A program made the translations under genes and the position numbers. Shown here one piece after another: positions 8,260-16,997 of a stretch of 64,000 nt of DNA; position 1 is the stretch's first letter, and each line of letters opens with the position of its first letter. Under the pieces are notes generated by a model, which was not told where the DNA came from, ran no database searches, and saw only the letters and a program-made list of their open reading frames with translations. Source of the DNA: Pseudomonadota bacterium (GTDB lineage Bacteria > Pseudomonadota > Gammaproteobacteria > Burkholderiales > Burkholderiaceae_C); the NCBI GenBank assembly GCA_030538605.1, contig JAUNTQ010000001.1, positions 41,085-105,084 on the forward strand. The letters are read 5' to 3'.

Positions 8260-9174
8260 TCACCGGCTTGTGCTCGGCGCGGGCGCGCGCACCACCAGCG
8301 CCACGCCCACAGCGGTGAGGGCCATGCCGGCGAGGGTGAGCGCAGTGATGGGCTCGGCAAACAGCAGCCAGGCGATGACGGCAGTGGTGGGCGGCACGAG
8401 GTACATCAGGCTGGCCACGCTGGCGGCGGCGCCGCGCTGGATGAGCAGGTACAGCAGCGAGCTGCCGCCCAGCGTAAGGCCCAGCACCGACCAGGCCATG
8501 GCGCCGACGACCTGGCCGTTCCACTGGATGGACTCGGCCTCCAGCGCGGCCAGCGGCAGCAGCACGAGGGCCGCGGCAGTCAGTTGCACGGCGCCTGCGC
8601 TGCGCACGTCGCAGGGCTTGACGAAGCGCTTCTGGTACAGCGTGCCGGCGGTGATGGCCAGCAGGCCCAGCACGGCCCAGCCGAGGTTGAGCAGCGTGAC
8701 GTGGTCGCCCGGGCTGCCGTGCGTGAGCTTGCGCCACACCACGAGCAGCAGCCCGACCAGGCCGAGCATGAGGCCCAGCCACTGGCGCTGGCTGACGCGC
8801 TGCCCGCCGATGCCGGTGGCCGCGAGCCAGACGGCGGTGAGCACGGGCTGCAGCCCGGCGATGAGGGCGGTGAGGCCCGCGCCCATGCCGCTTTTGACCG
8901 CCGACCACACGCCGCCCAGGTAGACCGCGTGCAGCAGGATGCCGGTGACGGCCAGGTGGCTCCACTGCGCAGGGGTTTGCGGCCAGCGCACGCGCGCCAG
9001 CCACACCCACAGCACGAAGCAGGCCACCGAGAGCGAAAAGCGCAGCACCAGAAAGCCGAAAGGCGGCGCGTGCGGCATGCCATAGCGCGCGACGATGAAG
9101 CCCGTGGCCCAGATGAGCACGAACACCGCGGGCATGAGGCGGATGAGGGTGTCGGGCGAGGCGGTGGCGCGCAT
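8260..9174 (-). CDS. DMT-superfamily (EamA) permease
   Basis: The 304-residue product has ten hydrophobic segments in two EamA repeats. The N-terminal repeat includes FVLIWATGFIVARYG near residue 15, and the C-terminal repeat includes AMAWSVLGLTLGGSSLLY and ends AGMALTAVGVALVV. Relatives export amino acids or other small metabolites; the substrate cannot be read from sequence. The ATG at 9174 is used; a TTG 24 bp upstream is also in frame. The last residues are basic and serine-rich. It is separated by 46 bp from pgsA upstream on the same strand. Confidence 0.85.
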   Translation of the reverse strand: MRATASPDTLIRLMPAVFVLIWATGFIVARYGMPHAPPFGFLVLRFSLSVACFVLWVWLARVRWPQTPAQWSHLAVTGILLHAVYLGGVWSAVKSGMGAGLTALIAGLQPVLTAVWLAATGIGGQRVSQRQWLGLMLGLVGLLLVVWRKLTHGSPGDHVTLLNLGWAVLGLLAITAGTLYQKRFVKPCDVRSAGAVQLTAAALVLLPLAALEAESIQWNGQVVGAMAWSVLGLTLGGSSLLYLLIQRGAAASVASLMYLVPPTTAVIAWLLFAEPITALTLAGMALTAVGVALVVRAPAPSTSR

Positions 9175-9220
9175 GGCGTGGCGGGGTGCGCGCGGCAAGC
9201 GGCGGCGGCGCGGCTTTTTG

Positions 9221-9787
9221 TCAGCGCACGCGGGTGCGGATTTCGGGCAGGGCTTTTTGCAGGTAATAGACCATGGACCAGACGGTGAGCACCGCCGCCG
9301 CCCAGATCAGCACCTGGCCCCACAGGCGCGTGTCGATGGTACCGAACAGCGTGCCGTCGTAGAGCAGGAAAGGGATGGCGACCATCTGCACCGTGGTCTT
9401 GAGTTTGCCCACCATGTGCACGGCCACGCTTTTGCTGGCGCCGATCTGGGCCATCCACTCGCGCAGGGCGGAGATGGCGATTTCGCGGCCGATGATGATG
9501 AGGGCCACGAAGACGTCGGCGCGTTGCAGGTGCACGAGCACGAGCACCGAGGCGCAGACGAGGAACTTGTCGGCCACGGGGTCGAGGAAAGCGCCGAAGG
9601 CCGAGGTCTGGTTGAGCCGCCGGGCCAGATAGCCATCGAGCCAGTCTGTCCACGCGAAGACGATGAACATGACGGTGGCGATGAGGTTGCGGCTGGCTGG
9701 CTCCAGCGGCAGGTAGAACACGCCGACGATGAGCGGAATCGCGACGATGCGCGTCCAGGTCATCAGGGTGGGCAGCGTGAAAAACAT
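9221..9787 (-). CDS. pgsA: CDP-diacylglycerol-glycerol-3-phosphate 3-phosphatidyltransferase
   Basis: PgsA makes phosphatidylglycerophosphate, the first committed step of phosphatidylglycerol and cardiolipin synthesis, in the inner membrane. The 188-residue protein begins MFFTLPTLMTWTRI, as in the family. It carries the CDP-alcohol phosphatidyltransferase signature DG-x2-AR-x8-G-x3-D-x3-D (DWLDGYLARR to FLDPVADK, about residues 57-80), with four hydrophobic segments. An in-frame extension upstream to 9946 is rejected: it translates the palindromic repeat at 9856-9933 and has no family similarity. Confidence 0.93.
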   Translation of the reverse strand: MFFTLPTLMTWTRIVAIPLIVGVFYLPLEPASRNLIATVMFIVFAWTDWLDGYLARRLNQTSAFGAFLDPVADKFLVCASVLVLVHLQRADVFVALIIIGREIAISALREWMAQIGASKSVAVHMVGKLKTTVQMVAIPFLLYDGTLFGTIDTRLWGQVLIWAAAVLTVWSMVYYLQKALPEIRTRVR

Positions 9788-9855
9788 GGTCGCGATTGTG
9801 TCACGGCACTTGGGTGCCTGCGTTCGGGATGGGAAAAGAAGATGTAAAAATGTAA

Positions 9856-9933
9856 TAGCTGCTTGCGTACGTTTTAAAAGGATTTCAGATGCTTTTATAT
9901 CTGAAATCCCATTAAAACGTATGCAAGCAGCTA
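9856..9933. repeat. 78-bp AT-rich palindromic repeat, copy 2
   Basis: Arms TAGCTGCTTGCGTACG and CGTATGCAAGCAGCTA bound an AT-rich hairpin; inner arms GATTTCAGAT and ATCTGAAATC pair exactly. It lies between pgsA and the CoA-transferase subunit B gene, 20 bp past the latter's stop. Confidence 0.95.
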
Positions 9934-9953
9934 TTAAAAGCTGCAAGGCGTGT

Positions 9954-10595
9954 TTACGCCAGCAGCGGCACGCCGGTCTTGCCCTGGGCTTCTTCCATGC
10001 TCACGCCGTCGGCCAGCTCGACCACCTTCAGCCCTTGGGGCGTGACGTCGAACACGCCCAGGTCGGTGATGATGCGGTCGACCACGCCGACGCCCGTCAG
10101 CGGCAGCGTGCAAGCGGGCAGGATCTTCATGTCGGTGGTGCCGTCCTTCTTCTTGGCGACGTGTTCCATCAGCACGATGACGCGCGCCACGCCGGCCACC
10201 AGGTCCATCGCGCCGCCCATGCCCTTGACCATCTTGCCGGGAATCATCCAGTTGGCCAGGTCGCCCTTGTCGGTGACTTGCATGGCACCCAGGATGCTGA
10301 GGTTGATCTTGCCGCCACGGATCATGGCGAATGAGTCGTGGCTGCCGAAGATGCTGCTGCCCTTGAGGGTGGTGACGGTCTGCTTGCCCGCGTTGATGAG
10401 GTCGGCGTCCACCTCGGCCTCGGTCGGGAAGGGGCCGATGCCGAGCATGCCGTTTTCCGATTGCAGCCACACCTCCTTGTCGGCGGGCACGTGGTTGGCC
10501 ACCAGCGTGGGGATGCCGATGCCAAGGTTGACGTAAAAGCCGTCTTCGAGTTCTTGCGCGGCGCGCGCCGCCATTTGGTCTTGAGTCCAGGCCAT
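9954..10595 (-). CDS. 3-oxoacid/succinyl-CoA CoA-transferase, subunit B
   Basis: The 213-residue product is a CoA-transferase family I beta subunit. It has the [15 protein letters not shown] start region and the catalytic-glutamate motif [10 protein letters not shown] near residue 50, where the glutamate forms the CoA thioester, followed by FAMIRGGKI and GAMDLV. It would transfer CoA from succinyl-CoA to acetoacetate or, given the nearby carboxymuconolactone decarboxylase-like gene, to 3-oxoadipate. Sequence alone does not separate ScoB from PcaJ. It lies 12 bp downstream of the alpha subunit, with GGAG just before its ATG. Confidence 0.88.
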   Translation of the reverse strand: MAWTQDQMAARAAQELEDGFYVNLGIGIPTLVANHVPADKEVWLQSENGMLGIGPFPTEAEVDADLINAGKQTVTTLKGSSIFGSHDSFAMIRGGKINLSILGAMQVTDKGDLANWMIPGKMVKGMGGAMDLVAGVARVIVLMEHVAKKKDGTTDMKILPACTLPLTGVGVVDRIITDLGVFDVTPQGLKVVELADGVSMEEAQGKTGVPLLA

Positions 10596-10607
10596 GTGCG
10601 TGCTCCT

Positions 10608-11309
10608 TTACTTGCCTTCGCGCAGGGTGCGCTTTTCGATGCGTTTTTCGGGGTTGGGGTTGTGCACGATGCGGTGCACGTAGATGCCGGGCAGGTGAAT
10701 GTCGTCGGGGGCCAGCTCGCCGGTGGCGACGATGCGCTCCACCTCCACGATGCACACCTTGCCCGACATGGCGCAGGCGGGGTTGAAGTTGCGCGCCGTC
10801 AGGTTGAAGCGCAGGTTGCCCGAGCGGTCGGCCACGTCGGCCTTGACCAGCGCCACATCGGCCACGAGCGAGCGCTCCATCACGTAGGTTTGGCCATCAA
10901 ATTCGCGCAGCTCCTTGCCTTCGGCCACCAGCGTGCCCACGCCCGTCTTGGTGAAAAAGGCCGGAATGCCCGCGCCGCCTGCGCGCAGCTTTTCGGCCAG
11001 CGTGCCTTGGGGGGTGAACTCAAGCTCCAGCTCGCCGGCCAGGTATTGGCGCTCGAACTCCTTGTTCTCGCCCACGTAGGAGCTGATCATCTTTTTGATC
11101 TGGCGCGTTTCCAGCAGTTTGCCCAGACCAAAGCCGTCGACACCCGCGTTGTTGCTGATGGCAGTGAGGTTCTTCACGCCCGAGTCGCGCAGCGCCTCGA
11201 TCAGCGCTTCGGGGATGCCGCACAGGCCAAAGCCGCCCACGGCGAGCAGCTGGCCGTCCGCCACGACGCCTTGGAGCGCCTCGGCGGCCGAGGGGTAGAT
11301 CTTGTTCAC
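10608..11309 (-). CDS. 3-oxoacid/succinyl-CoA CoA-transferase, subunit A
   Basis: This is the alpha subunit of the heteromeric CoA-transferase. The 233-residue product contains the glycine-rich GGFGLCGIPEALI segment near residue 24, NNAGVDGFGLG, the GAGIPAFFT loop near 115 and RSGNLRFNLTARNFNP. The start is a GTG at 11309, supported by AGGAGA about eight bases upstream; no ATG in a suitable place exists. It precedes subunit B by 12 bp. The N-terminal motif set is that of ScoA/AtoD-type enzymes. The substrate (acetoacetate or 3-oxoadipate) remains open. Confidence 0.88.
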   Translation of the reverse strand: MNKIYPSAAEALQGVVADGQLLAVGGFGLCGIPEALIEALRDSGVKNLTAISNNAGVDGFGLGKLLETRQIKKMISSYVGENKEFERQYLAGELELEFTPQGTLAEKLRAGGAGIPAFFTKTGVGTLVAEGKELREFDGQTYVMERSLVADVALVKADVADRSGNLRFNLTARNFNPACAMSGKVCIVEVERIVATGELAPDDIHLPGIYVHRIVHNPNPEKRIEKRTLREGK

Positions 11310-11401
11310 GGGGTGTCTCTCCTGTTGATGAAATGTCGGGCCAGCCACGGGCTGAATCACGGCTGAACAGTGGGGCGTAAAGATACACCGGAACGCGCGC
11401 G

Positions 11402-11794
11402 CTACTTCGCGGCGGGCGGCGCGTCCACCACCTCTGCCGCGCTGCGAAACGCCTCCACCGCGCAGGGCACGCCGCAGTAGATGCTGGCGTGCAGCAGCAC
11501 TTCCTGAATCTCCTCGGCGCTGGCGCCGTTGTTGAGCGCGCCGCGCACGTGGCCCTTCAACTCGTGCTGGCGGCCCAGCGCGGTGAGCATGGCCACGGTG
11601 ATGAGGCTGCGCGTTTTCATGTCCAGCCCCGGGCGCTGCCACACGTCGCCCCAGGCGTTGCGGGTGATGTAGTGCTGCATGGGCGCGGTGAACGCGGTGG
11701 TGCCCGCGAGCGCGCGGCTGACGAAGTCGTCGCCCATCACCTGGCGGCGGGTGTTCAGGCCGTTTTGAAAGGCGGGATCGTCGGGCAGGTTCAT
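11402..11794 (-). CDS. Carboxymuconolactone decarboxylase family protein (PcaC-like)
   Basis: The 130-residue product matches the length and core of 4-carboxymuconolactone decarboxylase: TRSLITVAMLTALGRQHELKGHVRGALNNG, which I split here as TRSLITVAMLTALGR and HVRGALNNGASAEEI, followed by ASIYCGVPCAVEAF. In the beta-ketoadipate pathway PcaC converts 4-carboxymuconolactone to 3-oxoadipate enol-lactone. The start at 11794 is preferred over an in-frame extension to 11836 because it gives the family N-terminus. It lies 92 bp upstream of the CoA-transferase genes on the same strand, which hints at aromatic degradation, but no other pca gene is visible. Confidence 0.8.
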   Translation of the reverse strand: MNLPDDPAFQNGLNTRRQVMGDDFVSRALAGTTAFTAPMQHYITRNAWGDVWQRPGLDMKTRSLITVAMLTALGRQHELKGHVRGALNNGASAEEIQEVLLHASIYCGVPCAVEAFRSAAEVVDAPPAAK

Positions 11795-11841
11795 GGGGCG
11801 CTCGCATAATGAAAAAACACATTCTGAAGGAGACATGCTCC

Positions 11842-12438
11842 ATGAGCCGCTACCCGCTTGCCGACATCAACACGCTGCCCGACGACATCAAAGCCAAGGT
11901 GCTTGAAGTGCAGGCCAAGGCGGGCTTCGTGCCCAACGTGTTTCTGGCGCTGGCGCGCCGCCCGGCCGAATGGCGCGCCTTCTTCGCCTACCACGACGCG
12001 CTGATGGAGCCCGAAAGCGCAGGCCGCAGCAGCCACTTGACCAAGGGCGACCGCGAGATGATTGTCACCACCACCAGCGCGGCCAACCAGTGCCTGTATT
12101 GCGTGGTGGCGCATGGCGCGCTGCTGCGCATCTACGAGAAAAAGCCGCTGGTGGCCGACCAGGTGACCGTGAACTACCGCAAAGCCACCGACATCACGCC
12201 GCGCCAGCGCGCCATGCTGGACTTTGCGATGAAGGTGTGCGAGCGCTCCGGTGAAATCAGCGACGACGACTTCGCGCCCCTGCACGCGCACGGCTTTGAC
12301 GACGAAGACATCTGGGACATCGCCGCCATCACGGCCTTTTTCGGCCTGTCTAACCGCATCGCCAGTTTCAGCGGCATGCAGCCCAACGCGGAGTTCTATC
12401 TGATGGGGCGGCTGCCGAGGGAAAAGAAGCCTGCGTGA
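11842..12438 (+). CDS. AhpD-like peroxidase-related (carboxymuconolactone decarboxylase fold) protein
   Basis: The 198-residue product has the alkylhydroperoxidase AhpD-type motif: TTTSAANQCLYCVVAHG near residue 75-90, where the CxxC pair plus a following histidine form the redox/proton relay. It belongs to the group annotated as peroxidase-related enzymes. A strong AAGGAG nine bases before the ATG at 11842 decides the start over an in-frame ATG at 11809. It diverges from the carboxymuconolactone decarboxylase gene, whose start is only 47 bp away, so a short bidirectional promoter region serves both. Confidence 0.85.
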   Translation: MSRYPLADINTLPDDIKAKVLEVQAKAGFVPNVFLALARRPAEWRAFFAYHDALMEPESAGRSSHLTKGDREMIVTTTSAANQCLYCVVAHGALLRIYEKKPLVADQVTVNYRKATDITPRQRAMLDFAMKVCERSGEISDDDFAPLHAHGFDDEDIWDIAAITAFFGLSNRIASFSGMQPNAEFYLMGRLPREKKPA

Positions 12439-12455
12439 CCGGGGTTTTCTCGTGA

Positions 12456-12571
12456 AATTACTCATCGGTAATTTTCATGATAAAAATGCCGTTTTTCAGA
12501 CGATAATTACCTTTCGGTAATTTTCGATTGACCAGAAGGCCATGGGCGCGATAAATTACCCATCGGTAATT
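12456..12571. promoter_or_regulatory. Three evenly spaced 18-bp operators of the hipBA pair
   Basis: Three near-identical palindromes of the form AATTAC-N6-GTAATT lie at 12456-12473, 12505-12522 and 12554-12571. Their start points are exactly 49 bp apart. The last ends 14 bp before the GTG start of the HipB-like gene. HipB proteins repress their own operon by binding spaced palindromes, so these are most likely HipB operators; that link is inferred. Confidence 0.85.
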
Positions 12572-12585
12572 CATCTGCACACGCC

Positions 12586-12849
12586 GTGACCACTCCCTCT
12601 TCCCCACCCGAAGCGCCTGCCTTGCCCGTGCGCCACGCCGCCGATCTGGCCGCTGCCGTGCGGGCCCGCCGCCATGCGCTGGGCCTGCGCCAGATCGACC
12701 TGGCCGGGCTTGGCAACACGGGCAACCGGCTGATCGTCGACATCGAAAAAGGCAAGCCCACCACGCAGCTGCAAAAGGTGCTGGACGTACTTGACCTGCT
12801 GGGGCTTGAGCTGGTGGTGCAGCCCAGGCAAACCGGTGGCGCGCGATGA
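12586..12849 (+). CDS. hipB: HipB-like HTH antitoxin (backbone pair)
   Basis: The 87-residue product is an XRE-type helix-turn-helix protein: LAAAVRARRHALGLRQIDLAGLG (recognition region about residues 20-42), followed by IVDIEKGKPTTQLQKVLDVLDLLGLEL, cited here as two parts of one HTH domain. It starts at GTG 12586, just behind the operators, and overlaps the toxin gene by an ATGA. HipB neutralises HipA and represses the operon with it. The proline-rich first 15 residues are unusual for HipB. Confidence 0.86.
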   Translation: MTTPSSPPEAPALPVRHAADLAAAVRARRHALGLRQIDLAGLGNTGNRLIVDIEKGKPTTQLQKVLDVLDLLGLELVVQPRQTGGAR

Positions 12850-14099
12850 CGGCACCGCGTGCGCTGGAGGTGTATTACGGCAGCGCGCACGTCGGCACCG
12901 TGCACGACAGCCTGCCGCTGGCCTTTCACTATGCGCCCGCGTGGCTGGCGCGCGCCGATGCGTTTGCGCTGGGTGCCATTGGTCTGGCGCGTGGGCGCAT
13001 CGCCACGGGCGAGGTCACGGCGGTGTTCGAAAACCTGTTGCCCGAAGGCGATCAGCGCGTGTTTGCGGCGCGCCAGCACAAGGCCAGCACGCTGTTTTCG
13101 CTGCTGCTGGCGCTGGCGGGTGACACCGCAGGCGCGTTCGTGCTGCTGCCGCCCGGCGAGCGGCCCGCACCGCCCGCCTACCGCGCCACCACCTGGGCCG
13201 CGCTGGCGCACACCATCCGGCAGCAATCGGCCGCGGCCATTCAAGGGCGCGGCGGGCGCACGCGCATTTCGCTGGCAGGGGCGCAAGACAAGGCCTCGAT
13301 CGCCTTGTGGGGCGACGGCGTGCCGCACCTGCCGCTGGGCACCGCGCCGTCCACCCACATCCTCAAGCCCGACATTCGCCGCCTGCCCAAGGTGTACGAG
13401 TCGGCAGCCAACGAGGCCATCGTCATGCGCGCGGCACAGCACTGCGGCCTGAACGTGGCTGCCGTGTTTTACGAGCCGCACACCCGCGCCTGCGTGGTGC
13501 AGCGCTTTGACCGCGTGCGCCTGCCGGGCGGCGAGCTGGCGCGGCTGGTGCAGTACGACTTTTGCCAGTTGCTGGGCCTGGGGTCGGAGCGCAAATACGA
13601 AAAAGAAGGCGGCCCCACGCTGGCCGACTGCGCCGCGCTGGTGCGCCGCTTCAGCGCCAGCCCCGCGCTAGACATGCAGGCGCTGGCGCGCTGGGTGCTG
13701 TTCAACCTCTACACGGGCAACAACGACAGCCACGCCAAGAACCTCTCGCTCTACCACCGCACAGGCGCCGGCGTGCGGCTCACGCCGTTTTACGACCTGA
13801 TGTGTACGCGCCTGTATCCCGGCCTGGCGGACGAATTCGCCTTCAGCCTGGCCGGGCAAAGCCAGCCCGGCCAGTTTGGCCCCGCGCACTTGAACGACCT
13901 GGCGGCGCAGCTGGGCGTGAACGCGCGCTATCTGCGCCTGCTGGCCACCGAGCTGGCCGAGCGCCTGCCCGCGGCCCTGGCGCAAGCCCGCGCCGACGTG
14001 GCCCCCGCGCTTTCGCCCAGCGGCGCGGGCCTGGCCGACAAGCTGGCGCTGAAGATCCGCACGCTCACGCGGCAGAGCGCCGCGCGGTTATTGGGATGA
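12846..14099 (+). CDS. hipA: HipA-type serine/threonine kinase toxin (backbone pair)
   Basis: HipA phosphorylates glutamyl-tRNA synthetase in E. coli, causing growth arrest and persistence. The 417-residue protein has the N-subdomain-1 start (LEVYYGSAHVGTV), the ejectable loop region RISLAGAQDKASI near residue 145, the ATP-binding STHILKPD, and the catalytic loop NNDSHAKNLS near residue 295 with the metal-binding segment PFYDLM near 318. Start and stop overlap with hipB (ATGA). It is complete and looks active. The kinase target in this organism is inferred only from the family. Confidence 0.9.
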   Translation: MTAPRALEVYYGSAHVGTVHDSLPLAFHYAPAWLARADAFALGAIGLARGRIATGEVTAVFENLLPEGDQRVFAARQHKASTLFSLLLALAGDTAGAFVLLPPGERPAPPAYRATTWAALAHTIRQQSAAAIQGRGGRTRISLAGAQDKASIALWGDGVPHLPLGTAPSTHILKPDIRRLPKVYESAANEAIVMRAAQHCGLNVAAVFYEPHTRACVVQRFDRVRLPGGELARLVQYDFCQLLGLGSERKYEKEGGPTLADCAALVRRFSASPALDMQALARWVLFNLYTGNNDSHAKNLSLYHRTGAGVRLTPFYDLMCTRLYPGLADEFAFSLAGQSQPGQFGPAHLNDLAAQLGVNARYLRLLATELAERLPAALAQARADVAPALSPSGAGLADKLALKIRTLTRQSAARLLG

Positions 14100-14118
14100 C
14101 ACAGGGGGAATGAAAAGA

Positions 14119-14196
14119 TAGCTGCTTGCGTACGTTTCAAGACGACTTCAGATATTAAATACCATAAAAATGTTTTAAAACGTACGCAAGCAGCTA
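14119..14196. repeat. 78-bp AT-rich palindromic repeat, copy 3
   Basis: Arms TAGCTGCTTGCGTACG and CGTACGCAAGCAGCTA are exact reverse complements. The element fills the gap between the convergent hipA and coniferyl aldehyde dehydrogenase genes and may terminate both. Confidence 0.95.
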
Positions 14197-14209
14197 CCAA
14201 ATTGCTTGT

Positions 14210-15631
14210 TCAGCGCAGCATCCAGTGCATCAGCCGATCGAAGGTGGTGCCGTAGGGCGGCTTGAGCAGGCCGTTGCCCGCCAGGCGCGACTGGGTGAAC
14301 ACGGGCTTGAAGTGCGAGAAGGTGCGAAAGCCGTCTTCGCCGTGGTAAGCGCCCATGCCGCTGTCGCCCACGCCGCCGAAGGGCAGGTTGTCTTGCGCCA
14401 CGTGCAGCAGGGTGTCGTTCACCGTCACGCCGCCGCTGGTGGTGCATGCCAGCACGTGGTCGATGGTGCTGCGCTCGCGCTCGAAGACGTAGAGCGCCAG
14501 CGGGCGCGGGCGCTGGTTGATGTGGGCGATGGCCGCATCCACGTCGGGCACGCCCAACACGGGCAGCAGGGGGCCGAAGATCTCCTGCTGCATCAGCGTG
14601 ATGTGCGCGGGCGGGTTGATGAGCAGGCGCGGCGTCATGCGGCGCAGGGCTTCGTCGTCGGGGGCGTCGGCCAGTGGCTCGATGCGCGCGCCGGCGCCTT
14701 GCGCTTCAGCCAGCCAGTTGGCCAGGCGCTGGTATTGGCGGGCGTTGATGATGCGGGTGTAGTCGGGGCTGGTGGGCAGATTGGGGTACAGGCGGGTTAC
14801 GGCGTCTTGCGCCAGGCGGGTGAATTCGTCTTCGCGCCCGGCGGGCAGCAGCACGTAGTCGGGCGCGATGCAGGTTTGCCCGGCGTTGAGCAGCTTGCCG
14901 ACCATGATGCGTTCGGCGGCGTGGGCCAGCTCGGCGCCGGGGCCGATGACGACGGGCGACTTGCCGCCCAGCTCCAGCGTGACGGGGGTCAGGTGCTCGC
15001 TGGCGGCGCGCATGACGGCGTGGCCCACGGGCGTGGAGCCGGTGAACAGCAGGTGGTCGAAGGGCAGGGCGGTGAAGGCGCGGGCCACCTCGGCGTCGCC
15101 TTCGATCACGCGCACTTCGTCTGCGGCGAAGGTTTGCGCGACAAGGTGCGCCAGCAGCGCACCGAAGGCGGGTGCGTGTTCGGATGCCTTGACGAGCACG
15201 CGGTTGCCTGCGGCCAGCGCGCCCGTCAGCGGCCCGGCGCTGAGCATGAGCGGGTAGTTCCACGGCACCACCACGCCCACCACGCCCAGCGGCTGGGGCA
15301 ACACGCGGCTGGTGCCGGGCAGCATCCACAGGCCGGTGGCGCGGCGGCGCGGGCGCATCCACGCCTTGCCGTGGCGCAGGGCGTGGTCGATGCCCGCGAG
15401 GGTGGGAAACAGCTCGGCCATTTCGGTTTCTTGCCGGGGGCGCTGGCCGAAGTCGGCGGCGATGGCCCGCGCGATGTCGGTGCGCGCGGCCAGCAGCATG
15501 GCGCGCAGGCGTTTCAGGCGGTCGGCGCGTGCGGGCCAGGCGGGCGCGGGCTGCGCGCGGCTGGCCTGGCGCATGGCGTCGAAGTGCGCGTGCAAGGACG
15601 GGGCGTGGGGTGGGGTGGTGTGTGTGCTCAT
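14210..15631 (-). CDS. Coniferyl aldehyde dehydrogenase
   Basis: The 473-residue NAD(P)-dependent aldehyde dehydrogenase carries PWNYPLML near residue 122, the cofactor motif FTGSTPVG near 195, the general base in LELGGKSPVV near 220 and the catalytic cysteine in NAGQTCIAPDY near 255. The CIAPDY context and overall length fit the CalB/coniferyl aldehyde dehydrogenase group, which oxidises lignin-derived aldehydes to acids. Class membership is firm; the exact substrate is inferred. It reads away from the ABC binding-protein gene on the same strand and ends 13 bp from repeat copy 3. Confidence 0.8.
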   Translation of the reverse strand: MSTHTTPPHAPSLHAHFDAMRQASRAQPAPAWPARADRLKRLRAMLLAARTDIARAIAADFGQRPRQETEMAELFPTLAGIDHALRHGKAWMRPRRRATGLWMLPGTSRVLPQPLGVVGVVVPWNYPLMLSAGPLTGALAAGNRVLVKASEHAPAFGALLAHLVAQTFAADEVRVIEGDAEVARAFTALPFDHLLFTGSTPVGHAVMRAASEHLTPVTLELGGKSPVVIGPGAELAHAAERIMVGKLLNAGQTCIAPDYVLLPAGREDEFTRLAQDAVTRLYPNLPTSPDYTRIINARQYQRLANWLAEAQGAGARIEPLADAPDDEALRRMTPRLLINPPAHITLMQQEIFGPLLPVLGVPDVDAAIAHINQRPRPLALYVFERERSTIDHVLACTTSGGVTVNDTLLHVAQDNLPFGGVGDSGMGAYHGEDGFRTFSHFKPVFTQSRLAGNGLLKPPYGTTFDRLMHWMLR

Positions 15632-15675
15632 GGCTCGGCCATTGTTGCAGGCCGGTGCGCGCCGCGCGGCTCAGC

Positions 15676-16824
15676 TCATCTGACGTATTTGCCGTCGCGC
15701 GTCAGCATCACGATGTCGACGAAGCGCGAGCCGTTGGACTGCGTGGGGCTGAACGCTAGCACGTAGCCGCCCAGGTCCAGCCGCCCCAGCCGCTGCATGC
15801 CCCGCGCCAGCCCGGCGGGGGTGAAATCCCTGCCCGCTGCGCGCAGGCCTTCCAGCAGCACGCGCGCGTTGATGTAGCCGATGAAGTGGTCGTAGTCCAC
15901 CGGCTTGCCGGCGGCTTGCATCAGCGCGTTGTAGCGCTTTGCCAGCGGCGTGCGCGGGTTCCAGGGGTAGGGCGTCACGCGCGAGATGGACAGCCCGCGC
16001 GCCTCGTCACCCAGCGCGCGCACCGTGCTTGCCGCCACGGCCAGCGAAATGGTGTACAGCGGTGCGGCGGTGGCCGCGCGCAGCGCCTTCACGCACGGCA
16101 CCACCACCGGCCCGGCCGCGAGGATGATGACGGCGTTGGGCTCGTCCGCGGCGAGCGCCTTGGCGGCCTGGGCCACGTTGCCGCCGGCCGGCTCCATGCT
16201 GTGGCTGCCCACCAGCGTGGCGCCTGCAGCGGGCAGCGCCTGCTGCAGCACGGGCAGCATGCCGTTGCCGAAGGCATCGTCGCTGTAGATCACGCCCACC
16301 TGCGTCTGCTGCACCGTGACGAGGTGGCGCACCGTGGTGCGCAGCTCGTCGATGTAGCTCGCCTGCGTGGTGAAGTGCAGGGGAAACTTCTCGCCACGCA
16401 GCGAGGGCGAGCCGGTGTACGACGCGATGAGGGGCACGCGCTTGGGACTCAGCCAGCCCAGCGCGGCAGCTGTCTGCTCCGTGCCTACCAAGCCGAAGAT
16501 GCCGATGGCACCTTGCTCCTCTACCAGTGCGCGCACGTTGTCTGCGGTGCGCCTGGGGTCGAACCCGTCGTCAAGCGCGACCAGCTTGAGTGCTCGTCCG
16601 TCGATACCGCCCTGGGCCGCGGCTTCGTCGAGCGCCAGCTGCTGGCCCGCCTGCACGCTGCGGAACATCTGCCCCAACGGCCCGGCGAGCGGGGCGCTCT
16701 GGCCGATCACGATGTCGCCGACTGCCTGTGCAGCCGTCAGGCGCGGTGCCAGCGCGGCCAGGGCCAGGGGGCCAAGTGCACGGCGGCGCAGCAGCCGGGC
16801 GGAAGGGCTTTTCGGGGATGGCAT
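15676..16824 (-). CDS. Periplasmic substrate-binding protein of an ABC (branched-chain amino acid type) transporter
   Basis: The 382-residue product starts with a signal peptide containing LLRRRALGPLALAALAP (possible Tat signal, cleavage near LTAAQA). The Leu/Ile/Val-binding fold follows: DIVIGQSAPLAGPLG near residue 37, VALDDGFDPRRTADNVR, and IGIFGLVGTEQT. AGGAG nine bases before the ATG at 16824 fixes the start. No permease or ATPase genes are adjacent, so this is an orphan receptor, as is common in Burkholderiales. The ligand is unknown; aromatic acids are possible given the neighbouring aldehyde dehydrogenase. Confidence 0.82.
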   Translation of the reverse strand: MPSPKSPSARLLRRRALGPLALAALAPRLTAAQAVGDIVIGQSAPLAGPLGQMFRSVQAGQQLALDEAAAQGGIDGRALKLVALDDGFDPRRTADNVRALVEEQGAIGIFGLVGTEQTAAALGWLSPKRVPLIASYTGSPSLRGEKFPLHFTTQASYIDELRTTVRHLVTVQQTQVGVIYSDDAFGNGMLPVLQQALPAAGATLVGSHSMEPAGGNVAQAAKALAADEPNAVIILAAGPVVVPCVKALRAATAAPLYTISLAVAASTVRALGDEARGLSISRVTPYPWNPRTPLAKRYNALMQAAGKPVDYDHFIGYINARVLLEGLRAAGRDFTPAGLARGMQRLGRLDLGGYVLAFSPTQSNGSRFVDIVMLTRDGKYVR

Positions 16825-16997
16825 GCGAGCAAGTCTCCTGTGGTGCGGCAAACGGCCATGACGGGCTGGCACGTAAGGTATGCCGTCATACATGCTACAA
16901 CATGTTTTGTTACATAACGCGTGCAATATTCACGTTGAAACGGGCCGCTTGGCCTGGCTTGGGTGGTGCGCCGCCTGCGCACGGGGCGCTGGCGCAC

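Noticed and set aside
9788..9946. N-terminal extension of pgsA to 9946
   Set aside because: The extension translates the palindromic repeat and lacks homology to the family; the ATG at 9787 gives the canonical start.
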